Shown here: positions 1-8,136 of the stretch, one piece after another
How the letters are laid out: every line of letters begins with the position of its first letter
Position numbering within the stretch: the first letter of the stretch is position 1
The notes under the pieces: generated by a model
Seen by the model: the letters and a program-made list of their open reading frames with translations, nothing else
Told to the model about the DNA's origin: nothing
Database searches by the model: none
Translations under genes and position numbers: made by a program
Assembly (NCBI GenBank): GCA_016931085.1
Contig: JAFGFO010000067.1
Location: forward strand, 1 to 27,111
Direction: 5' to 3'
DNA: 27,111 nucleotides
Origin: Thermoflexales bacterium
GTDB taxonomy: Bacteria > Chloroflexota > Anaerolineae > Fen-1058

Positions 1-1296
1 CGCTTTGCCCGGAACACCCACTTGGGCCGCCTCAGGTGGAGTAAGCGCCAGGCCAAAGCCAATCGGACCAAGCTTGTAGATTTTCGAGTCGATGCGGAAA
101 TTGTTATCATCAGTACGGTAATTCGCCACCGCCAGATAGGGATCGCCACCGATGGTAAAGAACGCCCAGTTGAGAGCGGCCATCGTGGGGATAGATTGGT
201 ACGGCGCAAAACTGGCTCCGTCCCACCGGTACACGATCGAATCCGTTTTGACCACGCTCCCGTCGCTGGCATCAGCAATAGCCAGGAAAGAGTCGCTGCC
301 GAGGGTGAAAAACTCGAGATCATAGGCCCAGTGGTTAGGAATGGATTGGAAAGCCACAAACTGCGTGCCCTCCCAGCGGTATATCTTGGCCACGCTCTGG
401 CCAAGCAGGGAAAAATCGGTACTTGCCAGGGCCAGGAAATGATCACCGCCGATTGTAAAGAATTCCCAGTCGCGAGCGCCGTGGGTGGGGATCAACTGAA
501 ACTCGACAAAGAGTGCGCCATTCCAGCGGTACAGCTTCGAGATCAGGTTCCCGGTGAAACCATCATAACAATTGGCTACAGCCAGGTAGTAGGCGTCGTC
601 AATGGTAAAGAATTCCCAATCCCACCCACCTACAGTGGGAATCGATTGGTATTCCACAAAGCGTGTGCCGTTCCACTTGTATAGTTTTGAATCCAGGTAG
701 TAGCTGGAGTCATTGTATGGATTGGTCACGGCCAGGTAGCTATCACTGCCGATGGTGAAAAATTCCCAATCAGACGCCGCTGAAGTGGGGATAGATTGAA
801 GCTCGACAAAATGGGCACCATCCCATCGGTACAGTTTTGAATCGATGTTGTGATTGGAAGCATTGACCACATTGGCTACAACGAGGTAATGCTCGCTGCC
901 GATGGTGAAGGATTCCCAATCTTGAGCCCCGTTGGTGGGGATCGTTTGGAACTCGACAAAGCGAGTGCCATCCCAGCGGTACAGCTTCGAGTCCAGGTTG
1001 TTATTGGAACCATCGCTGAAACTGGCCAGGGCCAGGAAGTAGTCGCTGCCGATGGTGAAAAACTCCCAATCGCGGGCGCCCACCGTGGGGATGGCCTGGA
1101 ATTCGGTAAAAAACCGTGCCATGCTTTGTGCTTGCCCATCAACAGGAAACACAGCCGGTGTTATATCTTGAGTTGGCCCAAACTGCGCTTTTTCGCTTGA
1201 GGAAAAAGCGCCCCCTTGTGCCCGCGGGCAATATAAAAGCAGTCCGGCAGCAACCAGCAGGCTCAAAAACGCCGTAACGATCCCTTCCCTTGTCAT
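1..1296 (-). CDS. Secreted EPTP-repeat seven-bladed beta-propeller protein (3' end beyond window)
   Basis: The frame is open for 432 codons from ATG 1296 to the window edge, so the C-terminus is missing. A strong Shine-Dalgarno (AAGGAGG) lies about 6 bases upstream of the ATG. Residues 1-29 have a charged start, a hydrophobic core and a likely cleavage region, so the protein is probably exported. A short linker leads to seven repeats of exactly 50 residues (about residues 62-411), each with the core DWEFFTIG...YLAVAN...DSKLYRW.G..FVE.Q.IPT. This is the signature of EPTP (EAR) repeats, which form seven-bladed propellers in animal LGI proteins and mediate protein binding. After the last blade, residues 412-432 (TPPEAAQVGVPGKA region) look like the start of an Ig-like C-terminal domain; that is inference. 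The gene lies 111 bases downstream of the nonulosonate operon on the same strand, so co-transcription is possible. Ligand unknown. Confidence 0.85.
   Translation of the reverse strand, partial: MTREGIVTAFLSLLVAAGLLLYCPRAQGGAFSSSEKAQFGPTQDITPAVFPVDGQAQSMARFFTEFQAIPTVGARDWEFFTIGSDYFLALASFSDGSNNNLDSKLYRWDGTRFVEFQTIPTNGAQDWESFTIGSEHYLVVANVVNASNHNIDSKLYRWDGAHFVELQSIPTSAASDWEFFTIGSDSYLAVTNPYNDSSYYLDSKLYKWNGTRFVEYQSIPTVGGWDWEFFTIDDAYYLAVANCYDGFTGNLISKLYRWNGALFVEFQLIPTHGARDWEFFTIGGDHFLALASTDFSLLGQSVAKIYRWEGTQFVAFQSIPNHWAYDLEFFTLGSDSFLAIADASDGSVVKTDSIVYRWDGASFAPYQSIPTMAALNWAFFTIGGDPYLAVANYRTDDNNFRIDSKIYKLGPIGFGLALTPPEAAQVGVPGKA
64..1113 (-). repeat. Seven in-frame 150-bp tandem repeats (EPTP blades)
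   Basis: The conserved codons for the DWEFF core recur at plus-strand positions 161, 311, 461, 611, 761, 911 and 1061, exactly 150 bases apart. No insertion or deletion separates the seven units. They are diverged at many third positions, so this is an old, length-constrained coding repeat rather than a recent expansion. The count and length fit seven blades of one propeller. Confidence 0.88.
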
Positions 1297-1313
1297 TTTG
1301 ACCTCCTTTTCTA

Positions 1314-1427
1314 TTATGACTGTGTGTGGGATTGCTTGATCACCTGCGTGACTCGCTCGAGTTGATCCCCACTGAGGTTCACCGAAGTATACGTTTTCCA
1401 CTCCAATTCAAGCTGACCACCTCCCAT
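1314..1427 (-). CDS. Possible 37-residue small ORF between the nucleotidyltransferase and EPTP genes
   Basis: An ATG at 1427 opens a 37-codon frame ending in TAA at 1314. It overlaps the last 20 bases of the CBS-nucleotidyltransferase gene and ends 17 bases before the EPTP gene start. AGGA lies about 8 bases before the ATG. The peptide is hydrophilic and rich in Q, S and T, with no recognised motif and no membrane segment. Roughly 60% of its third codon positions are G or C, which is only mildly suggestive. It may be translated, or it may be untranslated leader of the EPTP gene. Confidence 0.2.
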   Translation of the reverse strand: MGGGQLELEWKTYTSVNLSGDQLERVTQVIKQSHTQS

Positions 1428-2478
1428 TCTTGATATCCTCTTGTGCCTTTTGATAATCGGCCGATTGCCCGATGTCCAGCCAGTATTCCACGATCGGGAA
1501 GCTGACCACGGGGCGCTTGTTTTCAAGCAGGCGTTGAATCAAGTCAGTCATATCAAAGCGCTGCCCGCCAGGGATATACTGGTGCACTGAGGGTTCCAAT
1601 AAATAAATGCCTGCGTTGACCAGGAACTGGAACGTGGGCTTCTCGCGCACCCGGCGCACCTGCGGCCCGTCACATTCGATCACGCCATAAGGCACTTGCA
1701 AATCGTACTGCCGGACGCCGACGGTAAGCTCCGCGTTATGTTGGCGATGGTAATTCAACATGGCCCGGAAGTCAAGCCGGGTGAGAATGTCGCCGTTGAT
1801 GACCAGCAGCGGCTCGTCGGGAGTTTTCATCAGCCCCAAGGCGCCGGCCGTGCCCAGCGGGCGGTCCTCGCTCACATAGTCAATCTCAACGCCAAACGCC
1901 TGCCCGTCGCCAAAGTATTCGGTGATTTTTTCAGGCTGGTAGTGAGTAGAGACATTGACTCGCCGGATGCCGGCCTGGCGCAATTGGTCGATGATCAACT
2001 CCATCAACGGACGATCCCCCACGGGCAGCATGGGCTTGGGAAGGTTCTCGGTCAGGGGACGCAGGCGGGATCCCTGTCCGCCCGCCATGATGACAGCTTG
2101 CATAGGCAACACCTGGTCGGGTGTCAGCTTGTCCAGCGTGATCAGGTCGGCCACGCGCCCCTCATCGTTCAGCACAGGCAACTGGCGGATGCTGTATTCT
2201 TGCATCAGGCGAAGCAATTCCGGCGCTTCCGTGTCGACTCTGGCTGTCACCGGCCGAGGGTAAGCGGAACCGGCCTTGCGAGCCAGCAAGTCGCTCACCG
2301 GCGTGTCGAGCTTGACTCCGGCCAGGATGGCGCGCCGGATGTCCCCATCTGTCACTGTCCCCAGCAGGTGGCGTTCCTGGTCGACGACCAGGGCGATCCC
2401 TTTCGCATTGCGGTCGATGCAGGCCATGGCCTCGCGGATGGTGTGGGCAGGCTCGATCAGCAGTCGCTCGATGTCCAT
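1408..2478 (-). CDS. ptmE: CBS-domain sugar-1-phosphate nucleotidyltransferase (PtmE type)
   Basis: The 356-residue protein has two CBS motifs (about residues 1-118) followed by an NTP-transferase domain (127-350). The nucleotide-binding loop MAGGQGSRLRP spans 131-141, with KPMLPV after it and the metal-binding NGD at 228-230. This CBS plus nucleotidyltransferase architecture is that of Campylobacter PtmE, which makes GDP-glucosamine for GDP-GlcNAc-based legionaminic acid synthesis. The start overlaps the preceding acyltransferase stop by one base (TAATG), implying coupled translation as the last gene of the operon. The substrate could instead be another hexose-1-phosphate; homologues are often annotated as mannose-1-phosphate guanylyltransferase-like. 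The family is secure and the exact substrate is inferred from context. Confidence 0.82.
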   Translation of the reverse strand: MDIERLLIEPAHTIREAMACIDRNAKGIALVVDQERHLLGTVTDGDIRRAILAGVKLDTPVSDLLARKAGSAYPRPVTARVDTEAPELLRLMQEYSIRQLPVLNDEGRVADLITLDKLTPDQVLPMQAVIMAGGQGSRLRPLTENLPKPMLPVGDRPLMELIIDQLRQAGIRRVNVSTHYQPEKITEYFGDGQAFGVEIDYVSEDRPLGTAGALGLMKTPDEPLLVINGDILTRLDFRAMLNYHRQHNAELTVGVRQYDLQVPYGVIECDGPQVRRVREKPTFQFLVNAGIYLLEPSVHQYIPGGQRFDMTDLIQRLLENKRPVVSFPIVEYWLDIGQSADYQKAQEDIKNGRWSA

Positions 2479-3125
2479 TACCCCTCTCGTTTTTCCAGGA
2501 CCCTGGCCGGCACCCCGGCCACGATGACGTTATCCGGCACGTCTTTGACGACCACGGCCCCTGCCCCAACCGTACTCCCTTCGCCGATTGTGTGATATTG
2601 GAGAATGGTTGCCCCGGTGCCGATCAGGCAGCCTGAGCCTATGACCACCCCGCCCGATAAATTGATGCCCGGATTGAACACGCAACAGTTGCCAACCTGG
2701 ATGTCGTGTCCATAAGTGCAGTTCAGGTTGAAAAGGTTGAACGAGCCGATTTGAATGTCGGTGGTGAAAATGTTGCCGGCGCAGATCACGTTGCCTCGTC
2801 CCAGCTTGATCCGTTCTCGATCCCAGACGGTGCTGGGGTGAACCAGGTTGGGGAAAGAAATGTTGGGGCAGCCCTCGAAGCGCTCCGCGATTTTGCGAAT
2901 GATGCTGGGGTTGCCAATGCCGATGGCGGCGGCGACTTGCATGCCCACCAATTCATCTTCTGTGCAGATCACCGGGTATTGGCCGACTTGTTGGCCAACG
3001 TGCTGCTTGTCAGCTTCCACATAGCCCAAGATGTTCCAGGTGGGACTGGCCCGGTTGATGTCTTCGATGAGAAAGGCCACCTCGCGCGCCAACCCCCCGG
3101 CGCCCAGTATGACAATGTCTTGCAT
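2478..3125 (-). CDS. neuD: NeuD/PglD-like sugar O/N-acyltransferase
   Basis: The 215-residue protein has an N-terminal Rossmann-like segment (VILGAGGLAREV, residues 4-15) that binds the nucleotide sugar in PglD-type enzymes. A left-handed beta-helix of hexapeptide repeats follows at about residues 95-212. The conserved His140 in the YGHD motif corresponds to the catalytic histidine of PglD and NeuD. The C-terminal KDVPDNVIVAGVPARV segment is the usual end of this family. The gene begins immediately after the epimerase stop (TAA followed directly by ATG) and overlaps the next gene by one base. It could acetylate an amino-sugar precursor (LegH role) or O-acetylate the finished nonulosonic acid (NeuD role); the sequence alone does not decide. 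Confidence 0.85.
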   Translation of the reverse strand: MQDIVILGAGGLAREVAFLIEDINRASPTWNILGYVEADKQHVGQQVGQYPVICTEDELVGMQVAAAIGIGNPSIIRKIAERFEGCPNISFPNLVHPSTVWDRERIKLGRGNVICAGNIFTTDIQIGSFNLFNLNCTYGHDIQVGNCCVFNPGINLSGGVVIGSGCLIGTGATILQYHTIGEGSTVGAGAVVVKDVPDNVIVAGVPARVLEKREG

Positions 3126-4298
3126 TTAACCTCCCGATTCGGAAAGACTTGTGTCAGAAAATGCTTTGATCACAAGGCGGTCATTCAACTCGACTTGTTT
3201 TAGAACTCGGACGATGTGATCGGCCGCGTGACCGTCACCGTAAGGATTGGTCAACTGTTCGAGCGTGTCCCTGAATTCGCCGCCCACCGCTTGCTGAATG
3301 CCTTTGACGATTGCATCTCGCCCGTGATCTACGTCGACGATGTTTGCGCTGCGAATGCGTCCCTTCTGGCGGGTGCCGATGTTGACGACCGGCAACTTGA
3401 ACATGGCTGCCTCGACGATGCCGCTGGACGAGTTTCCCACCATGGCGGTTGCCAGGGCCATCGCACTGAAATAAGCCTGTGTGCCAAGGTTGTCGACGAT
3501 GTGTGACGTGGGATGAGTGGCGACATAGTTTTCCGTCATGTGCTTGATGAGGCGCCCACCAGTATCTGCATTAGGCATGGTAAATAGGACAGGCAGACCA
3601 AATTGGTCCAGCCCGGCCAAAAGCTCTCCAACTTGCCACTCAGCTTGTTCGTACTCCAATGTTACGGGGTGGTAGGTTACTAGCAGGAACTCGTTTGCCA
3701 GGCGAGCGCCGATCTTTTTAGCTAACTCCTCGCGATTGAGCAGGTGAACATGACGCAAATTATCCAGGCTGAGCGCGCCAGAGACGACGACCCGCCAGGC
3801 TTCTTCTCCCAACTGCCTCACACGCCGGCCATAGTCTTGCGTGCTGACGAAATGCAGGTGGCTGAGCTTGGTCATGGAGTGGCGCAGCGCGTCGTCAATC
3901 GCACCCTGTGTCAGTTCACCGCCGTGCAAGTGAGCCACCGGCAGATTGAAGGGTAGCGCGGCCAGAGCCGCGGCGTGCATCTCGAAACGATCCCCCAGAA
4001 CGACCAGGATATCTGGGCAAAAGCGAGCGTAGGCTTGCGCAAATCCAATGACGCCCAAGCCCATAGATTTGGCGATGCCCTCCGGCCTGTCCGACGACAG
4101 CAGCATTTCCACCCGCTCGCCGATCTCGAACCCATCGGCCTCGATCATCTTGACCGTCAATCCAAACTCGGGTGAGAGATGCATGCCGCTGACGATCAGG
4201 TGCAAGCGCAAGTCCGCATCTGCCTGGATCTTGCGCAGCAATGGCAGGTAGATGCCATAGTCGGAACGGGCGACGGTCACGACACCGATCGTTCTCAT
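3126..4298 (-). CDS. neuC: UDP/GDP-N-acetylglucosamine 2-epimerase, hydrolysing (NeuC/LegG type)
   Basis: The 390-residue protein has the expected length and GT-B-like fold of hydrolysing 2-epimerases. Visible motifs are GDRFEMHAAA (102-111), HLHGGELTQGAIDDALRH (123-140) and GNSSSGIVEA in the C-terminal half. Enzymes of this type release ManNAc, or the 6-deoxy-2,4-diacetamido equivalent, from the nucleotide sugar and supply the substrate for NeuB. The gene overlaps the preceding synthase by four bases (ATGA) and ends flush against the acyltransferase start. The non-hydrolysing WecB family is less likely because the GDRFE/HLHGGE set is typical of NeuC/LegG. NeuC and LegG cannot be separated with confidence here. 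Confidence 0.88.
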   Translation of the reverse strand: MRTIGVVTVARSDYGIYLPLLRKIQADADLRLHLIVSGMHLSPEFGLTVKMIEADGFEIGERVEMLLSSDRPEGIAKSMGLGVIGFAQAYARFCPDILVVLGDRFEMHAAALAALPFNLPVAHLHGGELTQGAIDDALRHSMTKLSHLHFVSTQDYGRRVRQLGEEAWRVVVSGALSLDNLRHVHLLNREELAKKIGARLANEFLLVTYHPVTLEYEQAEWQVGELLAGLDQFGLPVLFTMPNADTGGRLIKHMTENYVATHPTSHIVDNLGTQAYFSAMALATAMVGNSSSGIVEAAMFKLPVVNIGTRQKGRIRSANIVDVDHGRDAIVKGIQQAVGGEFRDTLEQLTNPYGDGHAADHIVRVLKQVELNDRLVIKAFSDTSLSESGG

Positions 4299-5347
4299 GC
4301 CAACATCTCCAACGTGATCAGTGTCCCGGCCGGGATCGTCTCTCGCGCCGTGCGGCCTAGCACGTATCCTCGCATAGCCGGCGGTAGGCCGCTGCCAGGC
4401 CGCTTGATGGCCACCATGGCCTCCGTCAGCAGCGATCCTTCAGAGATATCGCAGGCCGCTACCAGGCTCCGCCGCGCTACGGCGGCCGTGTTAGCTTCGC
4501 TGGCGGCCGGCTCTTTTCGGCCGTGGCCCAGGGCGGCCTCAACTGTGCGAATCCCTCGCACAAGCCCCGCTAACTCGCCCGGCTCCAGTGAAGCGCGATG
4601 GTCAGGGCCGGGTAGCGTATGGTCCAGGGTAAAGTGCTTTTCAATCACACAAGCGCCTACCGCGACCGCTGCCAACGCGACCTCGATCCCTAAGGTGTGG
4701 TCCGAGTAGCCGACTGGCACGCCAAAGGCGGTTGCCATCGTCTTCATGGCGCGCAGGTTGATGTCGGCCGGATTAGCCGGGTAGTTGCTGACACAGTGAA
4801 GCAGTACAAGATTCTCGTTGCCCGTTTCTTCAATGCTTCGCACGGCCGTTTCTACCTCGCCCAGGGACGCCATACCTGTCGAGACGATCATGGCTTTGCC
4901 CTTGTGGGCAATGTGAGCCAGGAAGGGCAGATTGGTGATCTCGCCGGATGGAATTTTGAAGGCGGGCACGTTCAAGTCGGCCAGAAAATCGACGCTGTCT
5001 TCGTCAAAGGGCGTGGACAAGAACATGATCCCACGCTCCTGGCAGTAGGTGGACAACTGGCGGAAAGCCTCGAAGGGCAGCTCGAGGCGCTTGACCATGT
5101 CCAACTGTGACTCGCCGCCGCCTGTGCTTTCCACCTGGTAGGTGGCCTTGGCGGCGAGCGGCGAGATCACCTTTTCGGCTTTAAAAGTCTGAAACTTGAC
5201 TGCGTCGGCGCCGGCCTGGATTGCCGCGTCGACTAACTGGTAGGCCATGTCCAATTGGCCGTTGTGATTCACGCCAGCCTCGGCGATGACGAAGCAAGGC
5301 CGTCCAGGACCGATTGAGCGGCCGGCGATAGGGATAGAGTCAGGCAT
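4295..5347 (-). CDS. neuB: Nonulosonic acid synthase (NeuB/LegI type) with SAF domain
   Basis: This 350-residue enzyme should condense phosphoenolpyruvate with ManNAc or its 2,4-diacetamido-6-deoxy analogue. The TIM barrel shows IAEAGVNHNG (21-30), VKFQTF (Lys51), FLSTPFD, KIPSGE (131-136), STGMAS, LLHCVSNYP, GYSDHT (Ser215, His217) and EKHFTLD (236-242). These cover the PEP, metal and catalytic positions known from Neisseria NeuB. The C-terminal SAF (antifreeze-like) domain starts near RRSLVA at 292. The start overlaps the cytidylyltransferase by 8 bases and the stop overlaps the epimerase by 4. All key residues appear intact, in contrast to the second synthase-like gene upstream. Assignment as NeuB versus LegI depends on the missing upstream enzymes. 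Confidence 0.9.
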   Translation of the reverse strand: MPDSIPIAGRSIGPGRPCFVIAEAGVNHNGQLDMAYQLVDAAIQAGADAVKFQTFKAEKVISPLAAKATYQVESTGGGESQLDMVKRLELPFEAFRQLSTYCQERGIMFLSTPFDEDSVDFLADLNVPAFKIPSGEITNLPFLAHIAHKGKAMIVSTGMASLGEVETAVRSIEETGNENLVLLHCVSNYPANPADINLRAMKTMATAFGVPVGYSDHTLGIEVALAAVAVGACVIEKHFTLDHTLPGPDHRASLEPGELAGLVRGIRTVEAALGHGRKEPAASEANTAAVARRSLVAACDISEGSLLTEAMVAIKRPGSGLPPAMRGYVLGRTARETIPAGTLITLEMLA

Positions 5348-6095
5348 CAGTCCTCTCCAGTTTTGTCTTGATAGCTAGCCCTGCTTTCTGTTGAACAGAC
5401 GCATTGATGGCGACCAGGTCCGGCCGGCGGCGACATAGAGCGACGATGTCTCGCAGGGGGAACACGTGACCCCCTTCGTACAACTCGTCGAAAATGCGGC
5501 TAACCAATTCAAAATCTTCCGGTGTATCCACGGTCAGGCGCAGCTTCGGCCACCTGAGGGCTGGATCGTCAAGGGGCATAACCCCCCATTTGAACTGGCC
5601 GGTCTCGGTGAAATATCCCCCCCATACTTCCGTGTCCTTCTCTGCCTTGAGTTCGCATGCCTTGACCATGGCAGGGTATGAGATCGCATAGGAGAATGTC
5701 CCAAAGGGCAGCCCTTCCATGCGGGTAAAGTCAAACCCTTGTTCGAGGTGATAATCTACCAGGCGATCGATGGACTCGGGGTCCACAAAGGGGTTATCGG
5801 CGGTACAACTGATGACCACATCCACGCCAAATTGCTCGGCTGCCTTGGTCAGCCGCAGCAGGACGTCGTCGGGATCACCCCGATAGCATTGAACACCTTC
5901 CTGGTGGGCAATCTCTACCAATGGGTCATCTTGCGTAAGGGGAGACGTGCAGATAATGATCTCGCTCGGCCGCCGGGCAAGTTTTAGGCGATCGAGCATG
6001 TGCCCAATCATGGGACGCCCCTGGATTGGCTTGATCACTTTCATGGGCAAGCGGGTGGACTTGAGGCGCGCGGTGATGAGAATGGCGCTCTTCAT
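5340..6095 (-). CDS. SpsF-type cytidylyltransferase (putative CMP-nonulosonate synthetase)
   Basis: The 251-residue protein begins with the nucleotide-binding motif ARLKSTRLPMKV (9-20), the form found in SpsF, KdsB and NeuA-related cytidylyltransferases. IICTSPL, the RGDPDDVL segment, the metal-binding TADNPF and LTVDTPEDFELV further along fit the SpsF branch. It most likely activates the acid made by one of the flanking NeuB-like enzymes as its CMP derivative. It lies exactly between the two synthase-like genes, overlapping one by 4 bases and the other by 8. The family is clear; the sugar acceptor is inferred. No separate classical NeuA is visible in the window. Confidence 0.82.
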   Translation of the reverse strand: MKSAILITARLKSTRLPMKVIKPIQGRPMIGHMLDRLKLARRPSEIIICTSPLTQDDPLVEIAHQEGVQCYRGDPDDVLLRLTKAAEQFGVDVVISCTADNPFVDPESIDRLVDYHLEQGFDFTRMEGLPFGTFSYAISYPAMVKACELKAEKDTEVWGGYFTETGQFKWGVMPLDDPALRWPKLRLTVDTPEDFELVSRIFDELYEGGHVFPLRDIVALCRRRPDLVAINASVQQKAGLAIKTKLERTDA

Positions 6096-7090
6096 GTGAC
6101 ATCCTCTTCTTGGATAAGGTGGTAGCGGGCAATCGGACGTCGGGTGGTTTTGCCGATGAGACGCCTGCCTTGATCGGGGGGTAGCCCCAGCTCATCGGCT
6201 CGCATAAAGGTCAGGTCTGTCTCGGCGATGGGTGCCCCGGCCGGCAGATCCCGGCTGGCCACCAGGCTCTTTTTGGAATACTTGCGATACTTGAGTTCTT
6301 CGGCCGAGAATGGCTTGGGGGTTGGAACCCCCATCGCGCCTTCGATTGTCCGCACCATCCGCACGAAACGAGCGAATTCGTCGGGATTCAGGGCCGCTTC
6401 GTGGTCAATGCCCTTGAGCGAACGGTCGTGGGTAATGTGCTTCTCCAGTATATCGACTCCCATCCCTAAGGCGGCCGCTGGCAGCCAGAAAGCGGCTTCC
6501 GAATCGGCATCCGTGTGATCCTGGTAACCAAGCGGCAGCTCGAAAAGCTGCTTGAGCTTGAGCATGTACTGCAAGTGAATCTCGTCGGTAAGAGTGGGAA
6601 AATTCTGGTAGCCGTACATCAGCCAGATTTCAGCATTCGACGTGCTCTTGATCCACTCCACGGCCGTGGCGATCTCGCCGATGGTAGAGGCGCCCACGCT
6701 CAAATCGATGCGCTTGCCTGTGGCCGCCACATATTTCACCAGGTATGGATTGGACAGGTCGGCCGTGTGGAGCTTGTAGGCAGTCACCCCTATTTGCTCA
6801 CACACGTCCACGCTTGCCCGCTCGTACACGCAGGCGACGATGTGCATGGACGGATAGCGCTCGTGAACGTACGCAGCCAGGGAGCTCCACTGCTCCCGCG
6901 ATAGCTCGATCTTGGCAACGCGCTCAAAATCGGGGTGATGCGGCACCATCATTTCGCGCAATATCCAGATTTGAAACTGGATGGCGTCAGCGCCCGCCTG
7001 GCCGGCGCTGTCGATGATTTTGCGGGCAAGTTCTCCGTCCCCTTCGTGAGAACAAGCCATTTCGGCGATCACATAAGTATGTTTATTCAT
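6092..7090 (-). CDS. Divergent NeuB-family synthase paralogue with SAF domain
   Basis: The start at ATG 7090 is preferred over upstream ATGs because it overlaps the glycosyltransferase stop by 4 bases (ATGA) and places the family motif IAEMACSHEGD at the N-terminus. The 332-residue protein keeps the NeuB barrel layout, with EKHITHDRSLKGIDHEAAL (216-234) and a C-terminal SAF domain from about 272. Several positions that bind PEP in Neisseria NeuB differ: the VKFQ lysine is Gln38, KIPSGE is KLHTAD (106-111), the STP threonine region is ACVY, and YSDHT is YQDHT (189-193). Asn163 in YQNFPT is kept. It may use a different substrate or pair with the adjacent SpsF-type enzyme; loss of activity is also possible. 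Family membership is firm, function is not. Confidence 0.78.
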   Translation of the reverse strand: MNKHTYVIAEMACSHEGDGELARKIIDSAGQAGADAIQFQIWILREMMVPHHPDFERVAKIELSREQWSSLAAYVHERYPSMHIVACVYERASVDVCEQIGVTAYKLHTADLSNPYLVKYVAATGKRIDLSVGASTIGEIATAVEWIKSTSNAEIWLMYGYQNFPTLTDEIHLQYMLKLKQLFELPLGYQDHTDADSEAAFWLPAAALGMGVDILEKHITHDRSLKGIDHEAALNPDEFARFVRMVRTIEGAMGVPTPKPFSAEELKYRKYSKKSLVASRDLPAGAPIAETDLTFMRADELGLPPDQGRRLIGKTTRRPIARYHLIQEEDVT

Positions 7091-8136
7091 TTGTGCACCT
7101 TCAAATTGGGTATAAACGCTTGCAGAATCTTGAGCAGGGAGCGTGCAATGGCAACTGACTCTCGCCGGACCACGTTGAACCGGCCGCTCGCGCTCTTGAC
7201 GTAGGGAAGCCAGGCGGGATTGACCTTGGCCGTCCAGGCACAAAATTCGGTCAAATCCAGGCTGCCCTGCCGGCTAAGAGTTCTAAGAGAATCTTGCACG
7301 CTGTCGACCAGGTACTTTTTGCCAGGTTGTGTATATTTAATGATCCCACGCGCTTGCATATCGTAGGTTCTGGCGATCCACGCAGCATCTTGGGCTCTCG
7401 TCATGTCTATCTTGACAAAGTCGGGTTCCAGCAAGCCAGGCTTGTTCACCAGTTGGTGATAGTGAAAGGTCTCCGAGACCCGGCCGTAACGTCCGCCACT
7501 GCGCTCGACCATCTCGCGTAATACCAGATCCTCATTACGATACAAGTAGTCGTCGTCCACCTGGCCCAGAAACGGCTCGAAGGCCTGTTTTTTCCCCATT
7601 TGGCTTCCCGAGTAAGGGCGCTCGTCGGCATTTTGCCAGGTGTCCATGAAATCCACCAGGACAGTTTTGCGGCGATGACATTCGAACCAGTCAAAGCGAG
7701 CTTGGTGACGCACCATTGCATCAAACCAGCCCGGCGGCAGGTAAACGTCAGAATGGAGGTAGATAAACCATTCTGTGCTGACCTTTTCAATCAATTCTCG
7801 GATGCAGTATCCAAGCGAATGACGGGCGCGCTGGTCGATCACCTCGACTCGAGCAAACTGACGGGCGATGTCTAGTGTATCGTCTGTGCAGCCTCCATCG
7901 CCGAGTAACAGCGTGCGAATCGGTATCTCTCTATAAAAGCTGCAAAGATTAGCGCGCCACAGAGGGTTGGTGTTGTACACGGGTATGACGACATCCACTG
8001 CGCGGCCTTGGTCTTCAAGGTAGCGGTCTACAAACTTGACGTCGTCTTGATAATACTGCTGAAAGATATCTTGCTGCATGCTTCTATCACTTATTTGCGG
8101 CAGTGGGCTCTCAAGCGCGTGAGATGACATCACCAT
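7087..8136 (-). CDS. Family 2-like glycosyltransferase
   Basis: The 349-residue protein has a GT-A core from about residue 47: DVVIPVYN (48-55), LLLGDGGCTDDT (77-87) and a DXD-like HSD at 128-130 within FIYLHSDVYLPPGW. It has no transmembrane segment, so it is probably cytoplasmic or peripheral. The C-terminal 120 residues are helical with no recognised motif. Three start codons are possible. ATG 8136 and ATG 8130 overlap the upstream methyltransferase gene, and AAGG sits about 6 bases before ATG 8130, which is probably the true start. ATG 8079 lacks an obvious ribosome site. It is the only clear glycosyltransferase in the window and is the natural candidate to use the sugars made here; donor and acceptor are unknown. 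Confidence 0.78.
   Translation of the reverse strand: MVMSSHALESPLPQISDRSMQQDIFQQYYQDDVKFVDRYLEDQGRAVDVVIPVYNTNPLWRANLCSFYREIPIRTLLLGDGGCTDDTLDIARQFARVEVIDQRARHSLGYCIRELIEKVSTEWFIYLHSDVYLPPGWFDAMVRHQARFDWFECHRRKTVLVDFMDTWQNADERPYSGSQMGKKQAFEPFLGQVDDDYLYRNEDLVLREMVERSGGRYGRVSETFHYHQLVNKPGLLEPDFVKIDMTRAQDAAWIARTYDMQARGIIKYTQPGKKYLVDSVQDSLRTLSRQGSLDLTEFCAWTAKVNPAWLPYVKSASGRFNVVRRESVAIARSLLKILQAFIPNLKVHK

Noticed and set aside
64..1113. Regularly spaced repeats considered as a CRISPR array
   Set aside because: The period is 150 bases, the repeat units are diverged, and the whole stretch is one open frame encoding EPTP blades.
7091..7243. Upstream start for the divergent NeuB-like gene
   Set aside because: The extension is the glycosyltransferase gene read in another frame. 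ATG 7090 overlaps the stop by 4 bases, as at other junctions here.
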